Part shown: piece by piece, positions 33,688 to 41,214 of the stretch
Layout of the letters: each line of letters starts with the position of its first letter
Numbering within the stretch: position 1 is the first letter of the stretch
Origin: Variovorax sp. J22P240
GTDB taxonomy: Bacteria > Pseudomonadota > Gammaproteobacteria > Burkholderiales > Burkholderiaceae_C
Assembly (NCBI RefSeq): GCF_030316855.1
Contig: NZ_JASZYR010000004.1
Span: forward strand, 310,001-374,000
Length of the DNA stretch: 64,000 bases
Direction: 5' to 3'
Made by a program: the position numbers and the translations under genes
Notes under the pieces: generated by a model
What the model saw: the letters and a program-made list of their open reading frames with translations, nothing else
Told to the model about the DNA's origin: nothing
Databases searched by the model: none

Positions 33688-34692
33688 ATGACCTTCAGAT
33701 CGCTATCGTCGCGTCGTCAACTCGGTCTTGCCGCCTTCGCGCTGGCGGCCGATGCCTTGCTGCCATTCACGGCCAGCGCACAGCAATTTCCGAACAAGCC
33801 GATCCGTATCGTCGTACCGTTCACCCCCGGTGGCGGCAACGACGTGTTCGCGCGCCAGATGGCCAAGAGCCTCGGCGAGCTTCGCAATCAGGGCGTCGTG
33901 GTCGAGAACAAGCCCGGTGCGGGCGGCAACCTCGGCACCGAATACGTGGTGAGAAGCGCGCCGGACGGCACGACCTTGCTGCTGGGGCATTCGGGCACGG
34001 TGTCGATCAACCCCGCGCTCTACAGGCAGCTGAAGTACGACACGCAGAAGGACCTCGTGCCGGTCGCGATGTTCGCGTCTTCGGCCTTGCTGCTGGTCGT
34101 CCCGGCAAGCTCGCCGGTGAAGACGGTGGCCGATCTTGTGGCCGCCGCGAAGGCAGAGCCCGGAAAGATCAACTACGCATCCAGCGGGAGCGGCACCGGT
34201 GGTCATCTCACCGGCGAGATGTTCGGGCAGAAGGGCGGCGCGAAGATCAGCCATATCCCCTACAAGGGCACGGCGCCTGCGTTGACCGATCTGGTGGGCG
34301 GGCAGGTACAGATGATGTTCAGCGTCATCCCGCCTGCATTGGCGCTGGTCAAGAGCGGGCGCCTGCGCGCGGTGGCTGTCACTGGAAGCAAGCGGCTGCC
34401 GTCGTTGCCGGATGTGCCGACCGTGGCGGAGTCCGGCGTGCAGGGCCTCGCGAAGTTCGAGAGCACCTTGACCTACGGCATCCTCGCGCCGCGCAGTACG
34501 CCCCAAGCGTTCGTCAAGGAACTGTCGGGCCAGATGCTCAAGGTCGCGGCGACCGAAGAGTTCCAATCGAGGCTCGGCGTCGAAGGCGCGGTGCCTCTCC
34601 TGGGCGGGAGCTCCGAGTACGCGGCGCTGATCCGCAAGGAGAGCGCCCAGTGGGCCGAGATCATCAAGGTCTCCGGTGCCACCGTGGAGTGA
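33688..34692 (+). CDS. Bug/TctC-family periplasmic solute receptor
   Basis: A 334-residue receptor, the second of the tandem pair. The signal peptide SRRQLGLAAFALAADALLPF ends at TASAQQFP, near-identical to that of its neighbour. The mature region has NKPIRIVVPFTPGGGNDVFA and ENKPGAGGNLGTEYV. It begins 11 bases after the first receptor. The pair may bind related carboxylates made or used by the pca pathway upstream; this is positional inference only. Confidence 0.87.
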   Translation: MTFRSLSSRRQLGLAAFALAADALLPFTASAQQFPNKPIRIVVPFTPGGGNDVFARQMAKSLGELRNQGVVVENKPGAGGNLGTEYVVRSAPDGTTLLLGHSGTVSINPALYRQLKYDTQKDLVPVAMFASSALLLVVPASSPVKTVADLVAAAKAEPGKINYASSGSGTGGHLTGEMFGQKGGAKISHIPYKGTAPALTDLVGGQVQMMFSVIPPALALVKSGRLRAVAVTGSKRLPSLPDVPTVAESGVQGLAKFESTLTYGILAPRSTPQAFVKELSGQMLKVAATEEFQSRLGVEGAVPLLGGSSEYAALIRKESAQWAEIIKVSGATVE

Positions 34693-34695
34693 GCT

Positions 34696-35640
34696 TCATC
34701 CGGCTTCCGATGCGGCGCCTTGCCATACGAGGGTCGCTGCGGCGAGGTCTTCGAGCGCACTGCCGACGGCCTTGAACACGGTGCGTTCCGAAGGCGAGAG
34801 CCTGCCGGGTCGCTCGCCCCGGCAGAGCTGCGCCAGCGTCGCCTGGATGCCTTCCGGCGTGAGCGCATTCGCGGCGAATGCATCGAGCAGGTCTCCGGCT
34901 TTGGTCGGCGCCTCTTCTGTGTCGACAAACACACGCGCATCGGCGAAGCAGGAGGGATGGGCCTCCTTCATCGCGGGTGTGAAGCTGCCGATCAGGTCGA
35001 GGTGCGATCCGGGCGCGAGCCACTCGCCGCGAACCAGCGGTGCGGTGGCGAGCGTCGCGCAGCTCACGATGTCGGCGGTGCGCACCCCGGCGGCCAAGTC
35101 TTCGACGGCGTCCGCATCCCAACCCGCGTGTCGCCATTCGGTTGCCAGTGCTCGCGCGCCCTCGGGCCGGTGGTTCCAGACGCGTACCTTGCGGATCGAG
35201 CGCGTGCTCGCATGCGCGGCCGGCAGCAGGCGCGCGACACGTCCGGTGCCGAGTACCAGCAGCGTGGATGCATCCTTGCGCGAGAGGTACGACGCACCCA
35301 GCGCCGACGCCGCGGCCGTTCGATGGGCCGTGATCTCGTTGCCATCGAGTTGCGCCAGCGGCACGCCCGTGTGCGCGTCGTACAGCACATAGGTCGCATG
35401 CAGCCCAGGCAAGCCGCGTGCGCCATTGCCGGGGAAGATGTTGATGGTCTTGATGCCGAGGTAGCCGGCGTCGCTCCACGCCGGCATGATCAGCACGGTG
35501 CCCCGGTCGCTGCCGGCTTCCACGGCATGCACATGGCGTGGCGGCACCGTCGCGTCGCCGGCAAAAGCGTCGCGCAATGCGGGAACGAGTCGTTCAAAGT
35601 TCAGATGTGCGCGGGTCTGGTCGGCGTCGAGGATCTTCAT
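34696..35640 (-). CDS. Ornithine cyclodeaminase / mu-crystallin family protein
   Basis: A 314-residue protein of the ornithine cyclodeaminase family, NAD(P)-dependent enzymes acting on ornithine, pyrroline-2-carboxylate or ketimines. The conserved lysine block is YLGIKTINIFPGN and the dinucleotide fold is LLVLGTGRVARLLPAAH, followed by VRVWNHRPEGARALA. The substrate-defining residues are not decidable by eye; many members are delta-1-pyrroline-2-carboxylate reductases. The start is ATG 35640, since the 21 extra residues of the longer frame have no match. It converges with the Bug receptor, three bases apart. Confidence 0.8.
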   Translation of the reverse strand: MKILDADQTRAHLNFERLVPALRDAFAGDATVPPRHVHAVEAGSDRGTVLIMPAWSDAGYLGIKTINIFPGNGARGLPGLHATYVLYDAHTGVPLAQLDGNEITAHRTAAASALGASYLSRKDASTLLVLGTGRVARLLPAAHASTRSIRKVRVWNHRPEGARALATEWRHAGWDADAVEDLAAGVRTADIVSCATLATAPLVRGEWLAPGSHLDLIGSFTPAMKEAHPSCFADARVFVDTEEAPTKAGDLLDAFAANALTPEGIQATLAQLCRGERPGRLSPSERTVFKAVGSALEDLAAATLVWQGAASEAG

Positions 35641-35683
35641 GCGTGGACAATGTAGCTTTCCCGCAGCTGCGTCCCGCTTCGTT

Positions 35684-36442
35684 TTGAATCTCCCCATCAT
35701 CACCGACCTGCATTTCTATGCAGTCGCCGTTCCCGCCGTGCTCATGCTCGGCGTCAGCAAGAGCGGCTTCGGCGCCGGCTTCGGCTCTCTCGCTGTTCCG
35801 CTCATGGCGCTGGCCGTCACCGTGCCGGAGGCGGCGGCTATCCTGATGCCGGTGCTGTTGTTCATGGATCTGCTGGGCATCGCGGCCTTTCGCCGGGACT
35901 TCGATCGCCGGCTCTTGCTGTTTCTCATTCCCTGCGGTCTTGTAGGCACGGTGATCGGGACGCTTCTCTTCAAGGTGCTGCCGGCGCACGCGGTGGCGGG
36001 CATCGTCGGCGTCTTCACGCTGCTGTTCCTCGCGCAGCGGGTGCTGTTCCCGCCGCGGCCGAGCGACCCCTTGCCGTCGAAGACGGCCGGCGCGGTGCTG
36101 ACGACCATCAGCGGCTTCACCAGCTTCATCGCGCATGCAGGCGGGCCGCCGGTTACCGCGTACGTCGTTCCGCTGCGGCTCTCGCCGGTGGCCTACACGG
36201 CGACCATGGCCTACTTCTTCTTCGTCGTGAACCTGAGCAAGTGGGTGCCCTATGCATGGCTGGGCCTGCTCGACTGGCGCAACATGGCGACCTCGCTCGT
36301 GCTGCTGCCGATCGCGCCGCTGGGTGTGTGGGTGGGCATTCGCATCGCCCGCCGCATCGATCCCGTCTGGTTCTATCGCTTCGTCTACCTCGGCATGCTG
36401 CTGACGGGACTCAAGCTGACCTGGGACGGATTCATCGCCTGA
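35684..36442 (+). CDS. TauE/SafE (TSUP) family membrane permease
   Basis: A roughly 252-residue membrane protein with about eight hydrophobic segments, of the TauE/SafE family proposed to export or import sulfur-containing or C2 organic anions. The N-terminal half has MLGVSKSGFGAGFGSLAVP and the repeat half GFTSFIAHAGGPPVTAYVVP, both family hallmarks. The start is hard to place: TTG 35684 gives the usual length, whereas ATG 35633 would overlap the divergent cyclodeaminase gene. No good ribosome binding site is visible for either. Confidence 0.8.
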   Translation: MNLPIITDLHFYAVAVPAVLMLGVSKSGFGAGFGSLAVPLMALAVTVPEAAAILMPVLLFMDLLGIAAFRRDFDRRLLLFLIPCGLVGTVIGTLLFKVLPAHAVAGIVGVFTLLFLAQRVLFPPRPSDPLPSKTAGAVLTTISGFTSFIAHAGGPPVTAYVVPLRLSPVAYTATMAYFFFVVNLSKWVPYAWLGLLDWRNMATSLVLLPIAPLGVWVGIRIARRIDPVWFYRFVYLGMLLTGLKLTWDGFIA

Positions 36443-36506
36443 TCCAGACGATGTAATGCAAACCTCTACGATTGCCGCGATTCCCGGGCGTGTGCAGAAT
36501 TTCGCC

Positions 36507-36725
36507 ATGCCTGCACCGTCAACGACGCCCGCCGCTCTCCAGGACGACGAACTCCAGAACCTCGCGTCGGAGTGGCGCATCCGCGCCATGCAGGGTGACC
36601 AACTCGCGCATCGCCTGGCCCAGGCACTCGAGGCGGAGCAGCGCCGCCGCATCCGCGACACGGGACTGCAAACGCTGCCGCCGGCGGCGTCGCCGAATCC
36701 GGCGCCGTGGTGGAAGTTCTGGTGA
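36507..36725 (+). CDS. Small unknown protein ending in WWKFW
   Basis: A 72-residue cytoplasmic protein. After a short Ala/Thr/Pro-rich leader it has one charged helix (DELQNLASEWRIRAMQGDQ continuing to EAEQRRR) and a Pro-rich tail ending in APWWKFW. I do not recognise it. ATG 36507 is preferred over 36456 because the extra 17 residues look like untranslated leader. It lies 15 bases before the next small gene on the same strand, and the two may be co-transcribed. Confidence 0.5.
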   Translation: MPAPSTTPAALQDDELQNLASEWRIRAMQGDQLAHRLAQALEAEQRRRIRDTGLQTLPPAASPNPAPWWKFW

Positions 36726-36740
36726 CGCGCGCGTGCACGC

Positions 36741-37118
36741 ATGATCTCCATCGACTTCGGAATCGGCCTCGCGCTGTTGAGCCTCTTCGGCGCGACCTTT
36801 CTTTCCAATCTTCTGGCGCGTCGGCGCGACAAGGCCCGCGAGTTCGATCCGATCACGCGCGAGGCGCGAGATCTTCTTCTGCGTGAGCGTGCCAGGCCGA
36901 TTCCGCTGTGCCCCTCGCTCGGTCCCGAGCACTGGGCACACCTCGAAGCCGTGCAGCCGGGTTGGCGGCGCAGGGGTTTCGTGGCTGCGAAGGCGCGCTA
37001 TACGGACGCGCGCAGCGCCTTTTCTCGCCAGGCTTTCAATGGCGAGCTGTACTACCCCGATCCGAAGCTGATCGTCGGCGCCGTGGACGAAGTGCTGGTG
37101 CTCACCGAGCGCTTCTAG
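36741..37118 (+). CDS. Unknown protein with one N-terminal membrane helix
   Basis: A 125-residue protein with a single hydrophobic N-terminal stretch (GIGLALLSLFGATFLSNLLA) followed by a positively charged RRRDK, so it is probably anchored with the rest in the cytoplasm. The soluble part is rich in Arg and has PGWRRRGFVAAKARYTDARS and ELYYPDPKLIVGAVDEV. No family is recognised. It converges with the MarR regulator gene 16 bases away. Confidence 0.55.
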   Translation: MISIDFGIGLALLSLFGATFLSNLLARRRDKAREFDPITREARDLLLRERARPIPLCPSLGPEHWAHLEAVQPGWRRRGFVAAKARYTDARSAFSRQAFNGELYYPDPKLIVGAVDEVLVLTERF

Positions 37119-37134
37119 CCCCTCCGAGGCTCGG

Positions 37135-37617
37135 CTAGTGGTAGATCTTCTGCAACAGGCGGATCAGCGTCTCGCGCTCGCGTGAGGTCAGCCGCGCGCT
37201 GGCGTCCGCTTCGAGCTGCACCACCGTCTGCTCGGCCTCGCGCACCAGTTCCTCGCCGGCCGGCGTCAGGTAGAGGCCAATGGCGCGGCCATCATGCGGA
37301 TGGGGTCGGCGCTCGATCAGCCCGCGGCTGTCCATGCCGGCGATCAGGCTCACCAGGTTGGGCGGCAGGATGTCCAGCGTGGAGCACAGTTGTCGCGATG
37401 TGGCCCCCGGGTTGTGCGCCAGCAGCGACAGTACCGAGAAGTCGACCTGCTTGAGCCCGTAGGCAGCCATGCGCTCCGCGAACACCTGGCTGACGATCAG
37501 CCACGCGCGGCGGGCGTTATAGCCGACGAGCGCTTCGAGCACGCGGGTGTCCAGCCGATCGGATCGCGGCGCCTGGGTGGGGGCCGTGGGAATGGATTTC
37601 TTGCGGGAGACTGCCAT
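37135..37617 (-). CDS. MarR-family regulator of the hydroxycinnamate genes
   Basis: A 160-residue MarR regulator: GLKQVDFSVLSLLAHNPG, the recognition helix region TSRQLCSTLDILPPNLVSLI, and the wing GLIERRPHPHDGRAIGLYL. It lies 40 bases downstream of the acyl-CoA dehydrogenase on the same strand, at the end of the hydroxycinnamate cluster. MarR proteins with such clusters (CouR, FerC, PhdR) repress until a hydroxycinnamoyl-CoA binds. The likely target is the palindrome-bearing promoter at 43948-43977; binding is inference. Confidence 0.82.
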   Translation of the reverse strand: MAVSRKKSIPTAPTQAPRSDRLDTRVLEALVGYNARRAWLIVSQVFAERMAAYGLKQVDFSVLSLLAHNPGATSRQLCSTLDILPPNLVSLIAGMDSRGLIERRPHPHDGRAIGLYLTPAGEELVREAEQTVVQLEADASARLTSRERETLIRLLQKIYH

Positions 37618-37657
37618 GACCCCGAGCGTAACTGCGTTCAGGGCCGTCGGGAGACTC

Positions 37658-39382
37658 TCAGGCGACGGTCTGTGCGGTGACCGACTCGCAGGCCCGCTTG
37701 ACGATGCCGAGCCGCATCTCGAACTCCGGCAGTGCCCAGCGACGGAAGGCCGCAGCAGGAGCGGACCACCGGGCGTCGCCAGGGGCAGCGTGTTCGATGC
37801 GCGCCCAGGCCCAGGCGAGCAGGGTGAGCATCACGACGCGCAGGTAGTCGTCGGCGACCTCGAAGGGCAGCGCCGCATCGGCGTGCGCGGCCATCGCGAT
37901 CGTGGTGGTGAGGTAGCGCAATTGCGCCAGACGGCGCTGCACGTCGGCGTCGATCTCGCGCGAGGCGTCGAGCTCGTCGCGCAGTTCGATCAGCACGGCC
38001 GACATGCCGGTGCCGCCATCGGCCAGCACCTTGCGCACCAGCAGGTCGATGGCCTGGATCTCGTTCGTGCCCTCGTAGATCATCGTCACGCGTGAATCGC
38101 GCACGACCTGTTCGATGCCCCATTCGCGCACATAGCCGTGGCCGCCGAAGACCTGCAGGCATTCGCTCGCGCCCTGGAAGGCCTGCTGCGTACAGGCCGC
38201 CTTCAGCACAGGCGTGATGAGCGCGCACCAGCGCTGGGCGCGCTCGCGCACCTTGGGGTCGATGTCGTGGCGTGCCACATCGAGCTGGACGGCGGTGCGG
38301 TAGGCGACCACGCGGGCACCATCGATCCAGGCGCGCTGGGTGTCGAGGATGCGGCGGATGGCCGGATGCTCCGCCACGAGGTCGGCCGGCTCGCCGCCGC
38401 GGCTGGCAGGTGCCGGGCCGGGGGCGCGCATCTGACGCCGTTCGTGCGCATAGGCGTCGGCCTTTTGCCAGGCCGCGTCGAGCAGGCCGATGCCCTGCAG
38501 CGCGACGTGCAGACGCGCAGCATTCATCATCACGAACATCGCGGCCAGACCGCGATTCGGTTCGCCGATCAGCCAGCCGGTGGCATCGTCGAAGCGCATC
38601 ACGCAGGTCGAGCTGCCGTGCAGGCCCATCTTTTCCTCGATGCGCTCGCAATGCACCGCGTTGCGCGAACCGTCGTGCAGCACCTTGGGTACGAGCGCCA
38701 GCGAGAGGCCCTTGGGGCCGGCCGGGGCATCGGGCAAGCGACACAGCACCAGGTGAACGATGTTGTCGGTGAGGTCGTGCTCGCCGCCCGAGATGAAGAT
38801 CTTGCCGCCGGCCACGCGATAGCTGCCGTCGGCCTGCGCAACTGCGCGCGTGCGCACCTGGCCCAGGTCGCTGCCGGCATGGGCTTCGGTCAGGCACATG
38901 GTCGCGAGCCATTCGCCGGTGGCGATCTTCGAGAGGTAGCGCTGCTTCAGTTCGTCGCTGCCGTGGTGCTTGAGGCATTCGTAGGCGCCATGCAGCAAGC
39001 CCGGCGCCATGGTGAGCCCGTGATTGGCCGCGCTGAGCCATTCGAAGAGAACGGCTTCGAGGACGGCGGGCAGGCCCTGGCCGCCGTCTTCGGTCGCGGC
39101 GGAGAGTGCGAGCCAGCCGCCTTCGACGAGGGCGCCATAGGCCTCGCGGAAGCCCGGTGGCGTGATGACCTGGCCGTCGACGAAGCGGCAACCGACCTCG
39201 TCGCCGGTCCGGTTCAATGGCGCGATGACTTCGGCGACGAACTTGCCGGCCTCGTCGAGGACCTGCGCCTGCAGCGCGTCATCGACCTCCGCGAACGGTG
39301 GCAAGGCACGGAGACGCGGAGCGGCACCGAGCACCGTGTCCAACAAGAAGCTCACGTCATCGGGGCGAGGCTGGTAGTTCAT
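37658..39382 (-). CDS. Acyl-CoA dehydrogenase, long form
   Basis: A 574-residue FAD-dependent acyl-CoA dehydrogenase of the longer class (about 570-600 with a C-terminal extension, like FadE5/DmdC-type). MCLTEAHAGSDLGQVRT and KIFISGGEHD are the FAD/substrate blocks and IYEGTNEIQAIDLL includes the usual catalytic-base Glu region. The ATG at 39382 is chosen because the upstream 80 codons of the frame run into the Bug receptor gene. In the hydroxycinnamate cluster it could desaturate dihydrocinnamoyl-CoA to cinnamoyl-CoA, the role reported for PhdD-type enzymes, letting phenylpropionates enter the same route. Confidence 0.85.
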   Translation of the reverse strand: MNYQPRPDDVSFLLDTVLGAAPRLRALPPFAEVDDALQAQVLDEAGKFVAEVIAPLNRTGDEVGCRFVDGQVITPPGFREAYGALVEGGWLALSAATEDGGQGLPAVLEAVLFEWLSAANHGLTMAPGLLHGAYECLKHHGSDELKQRYLSKIATGEWLATMCLTEAHAGSDLGQVRTRAVAQADGSYRVAGGKIFISGGEHDLTDNIVHLVLCRLPDAPAGPKGLSLALVPKVLHDGSRNAVHCERIEEKMGLHGSSTCVMRFDDATGWLIGEPNRGLAAMFVMMNAARLHVALQGIGLLDAAWQKADAYAHERRQMRAPGPAPASRGGEPADLVAEHPAIRRILDTQRAWIDGARVVAYRTAVQLDVARHDIDPKVRERAQRWCALITPVLKAACTQQAFQGASECLQVFGGHGYVREWGIEQVVRDSRVTMIYEGTNEIQAIDLLVRKVLADGGTGMSAVLIELRDELDASREIDADVQRRLAQLRYLTTTIAMAAHADAALPFEVADDYLRVVMLTLLAWAWARIEHAAPGDARWSAPAAAFRRWALPEFEMRLGIVKRACESVTAQTVA

Positions 39383-39396
39383 CGCAAGTCGGCGCG

Positions 39397-40386
39397 TCAA
39401 GACTCGGCCGTGAAGCCGATCTTCTTGACCAGCGGACCCCAGCGCTCGTACTCGCTCTGGATGGATTTCTTCATTTCCTCGGGTGTCGAGCCTTGCGCGA
39501 CGAGGCCGACCGCGAAGAGGCCTTCGATGATGGCCGGGTCCTTCAGCGCGGTGGTGATCGCCGCGTTGGCGGCAGTGATCACGCTGGCGGGTGTCTTCGC
39601 CGGTGCAATGAAGCCGAACCATTCTTCGGCGACGATTTCAGGAAAGCCTTGCTCCGCGAACGTGGGCACGTCGGGGAAGTAGGGTGCCCGCTTGTTGCCC
39701 GAGGTGGCGAGCACGCGCAACTTGCCGGCCTTGGCAAAGGGGAGATAGTCGCCGGCCGGCGTCATGCTGGAAGCGATCTGTCCGCCGACCACGTCGTTCA
39801 CCGCAGGCAGGGAGCCGCGATAGGGAACGTGCTTGAGTTCCGTGCCGCTGTTGAGGCCGAGCAGAGCGCCCAGGAAGTGAGGTGTCGATCCTGCGCCCGG
39901 CGAACCGTAGCTGGCATCCTTCGGATTGGCCTTGGCCCATGCGATGTAGTCCTTCAGCGTCTTCACTTCCGCCGGCACCATCGGACCCACTGCCAGGCCG
40001 TGCGTCATGACGGCACCGATCGAGATCGGCGCGAAGTCGCTGATCGTGTAGTTGAGCTTGCTGTAGATGTGCGGATAGGTCGACAGCGCCGAGGCTTGGG
40101 AAACCGCAAGCACCGAGCCGTCGGCCGGCGATGTCTTGAGCGCTTCGAGCGCGATGCGGCCGCCGGCGCCAGGCCGGTTGTCGACCACGGCCGCGTTCTT
40201 GGTGAACGCGGTGTTGCCGAGCTTGTCGCCGACGCGCCGCGCGACGCTGTCGCCAGCGCTGCCGGCCGGGAAGCCGTACAGGATCTTCACTTGGTTGAGC
40301 GCTTCCGCGAGCGCGGCCAACGGATGCAGCGCGCCGAGGGCGGTGGCCGCGCTGAGAGTCTGGACGAAGTGGCGTCGGGTGGTCAT
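39397..40386 (-). CDS. Bug/TctC-family periplasmic solute receptor
   Basis: A 329-residue receptor inside the hydroxycinnamate operon. The signal peptide opens with a twin-arginine-like TTRRHFVQTLSAATALGAL; the mature part has VKILYGFPAGSAGDSVAR and DNRPGAGGRIALEALK. AGGAG precedes the ATG at 40386. It sits between the SDR and the acyl-CoA dehydrogenase with gaps of 42 and 14 bases, so it is co-transcribed and may bind a phenylpropanoid acid. No membrane partner of the tripartite type is encoded nearby. Confidence 0.87.
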   Translation of the reverse strand: MTTRRHFVQTLSAATALGALHPLAALAEALNQVKILYGFPAGSAGDSVARRVGDKLGNTAFTKNAAVVDNRPGAGGRIALEALKTSPADGSVLAVSQASALSTYPHIYSKLNYTISDFAPISIGAVMTHGLAVGPMVPAEVKTLKDYIAWAKANPKDASYGSPGAGSTPHFLGALLGLNSGTELKHVPYRGSLPAVNDVVGGQIASSMTPAGDYLPFAKAGKLRVLATSGNKRAPYFPDVPTFAEQGFPEIVAEEWFGFIAPAKTPASVITAANAAITTALKDPAIIEGLFAVGLVAQGSTPEEMKKSIQSEYERWGPLVKKIGFTAES

Positions 40387-40428
40387 GTCATGTCTCCTGG
40401 GTTCTTCGTTGAAATGGGATATTCAGGC

Positions 40429-41193
40429 TCAGCGCGGCGCCATGCGCAGCGCGCCGTCCAGCCGGATCACCTCGCCGTTGAGGTGGCCGTTGGTCACGAT
40501 GTGGCAGGCCAGTTCGGCGAACTCCGAGGGCTTGCCCAGCCGCGGCGGGAAGGGGATCGACGCGGCCAGCGATTGCTGGATGGGCTCCGGCAGTTCCTTG
40601 AGCAGCGGCGTCGCGAACAGGCCCGGTGCGATGGTGCACACGCGGATGCCGTGCTGCGCGAGGTCGCGCGCCATAGGCAGGGTCATGCCGACCAGTCCGC
40701 CCTTCGATGCGCTGTAGGCCTGTTGCCCGACCTGGCCGTCGAAGGCCGCGACCGAGGCGGTGAACATCATCACGCCGCGCTCGCCGCCTTCGACCGGTTC
40801 GAGCTTGGCGCAGCGCGCTGCATAGAGTCGGCTGATGTTGTAGGCGCCGATGAGGTTGACGTTGACCACGCGCACGAAGTCTTCGAGCGGTGCGGGGTTG
40901 CCGTCCTTGCCGACGATGCGCTTGGCGCTACCGATGCCGGCCACATTCATGAGGATGCGCGCGGGGCCGTGCGCGGCTTCAGCCTTGTCGAGCGCGGCCG
41001 TGACGCTGTCGGCCTGCGTGATGTCGCAGACGCAGGCGATGCCGCCGATTTCACCGGCGACCTTTTCGGCCAGCGCGGCATTGACATCGAGCACCGCGAC
41101 CTTGGCGCCGAGCCGCGCCAGTTCGCGCGCCGTGGCTTCTCCGAGGCCGGATGCGCCGCCGGTCACGAGTGCGGCTTGTCCTTGAATGTTCAT
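40429..41193 (-). CDS. Short-chain 3-hydroxyacyl-CoA dehydrogenase (CouN/PhdB-like)
   Basis: A 254-residue short-chain dehydrogenase with the nucleotide motif VTGGASGLGEATA, NVAGIGSA, and the catalytic Ser and Tyr-x3-Lys in TASVAAFDGQVGQQAYSASK. The overall sequence resembles type 2 3-hydroxyacyl-CoA dehydrogenases. In the Cou/Phd route this enzyme oxidises 3-hydroxy-3-aryl-propionyl-CoA to the 3-keto thioester. AGGAG lies nine bases before the ATG at 41193. The gene follows the CoA synthetase by 21 bases. Confidence 0.85.
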   Translation of the reverse strand: MNIQGQAALVTGGASGLGEATARELARLGAKVAVLDVNAALAEKVAGEIGGIACVCDITQADSVTAALDKAEAAHGPARILMNVAGIGSAKRIVGKDGNPAPLEDFVRVVNVNLIGAYNISRLYAARCAKLEPVEGGERGVMMFTASVAAFDGQVGQQAYSASKGGLVGMTLPMARDLAQHGIRVCTIAPGLFATPLLKELPEPIQQSLAASIPFPPRLGKPSEFAELACHIVTNGHLNGEVIRLDGALRMAPR

Positions 41194-41214
41194 GGCTTGT
41201 GTCTCCTGGTGGAT

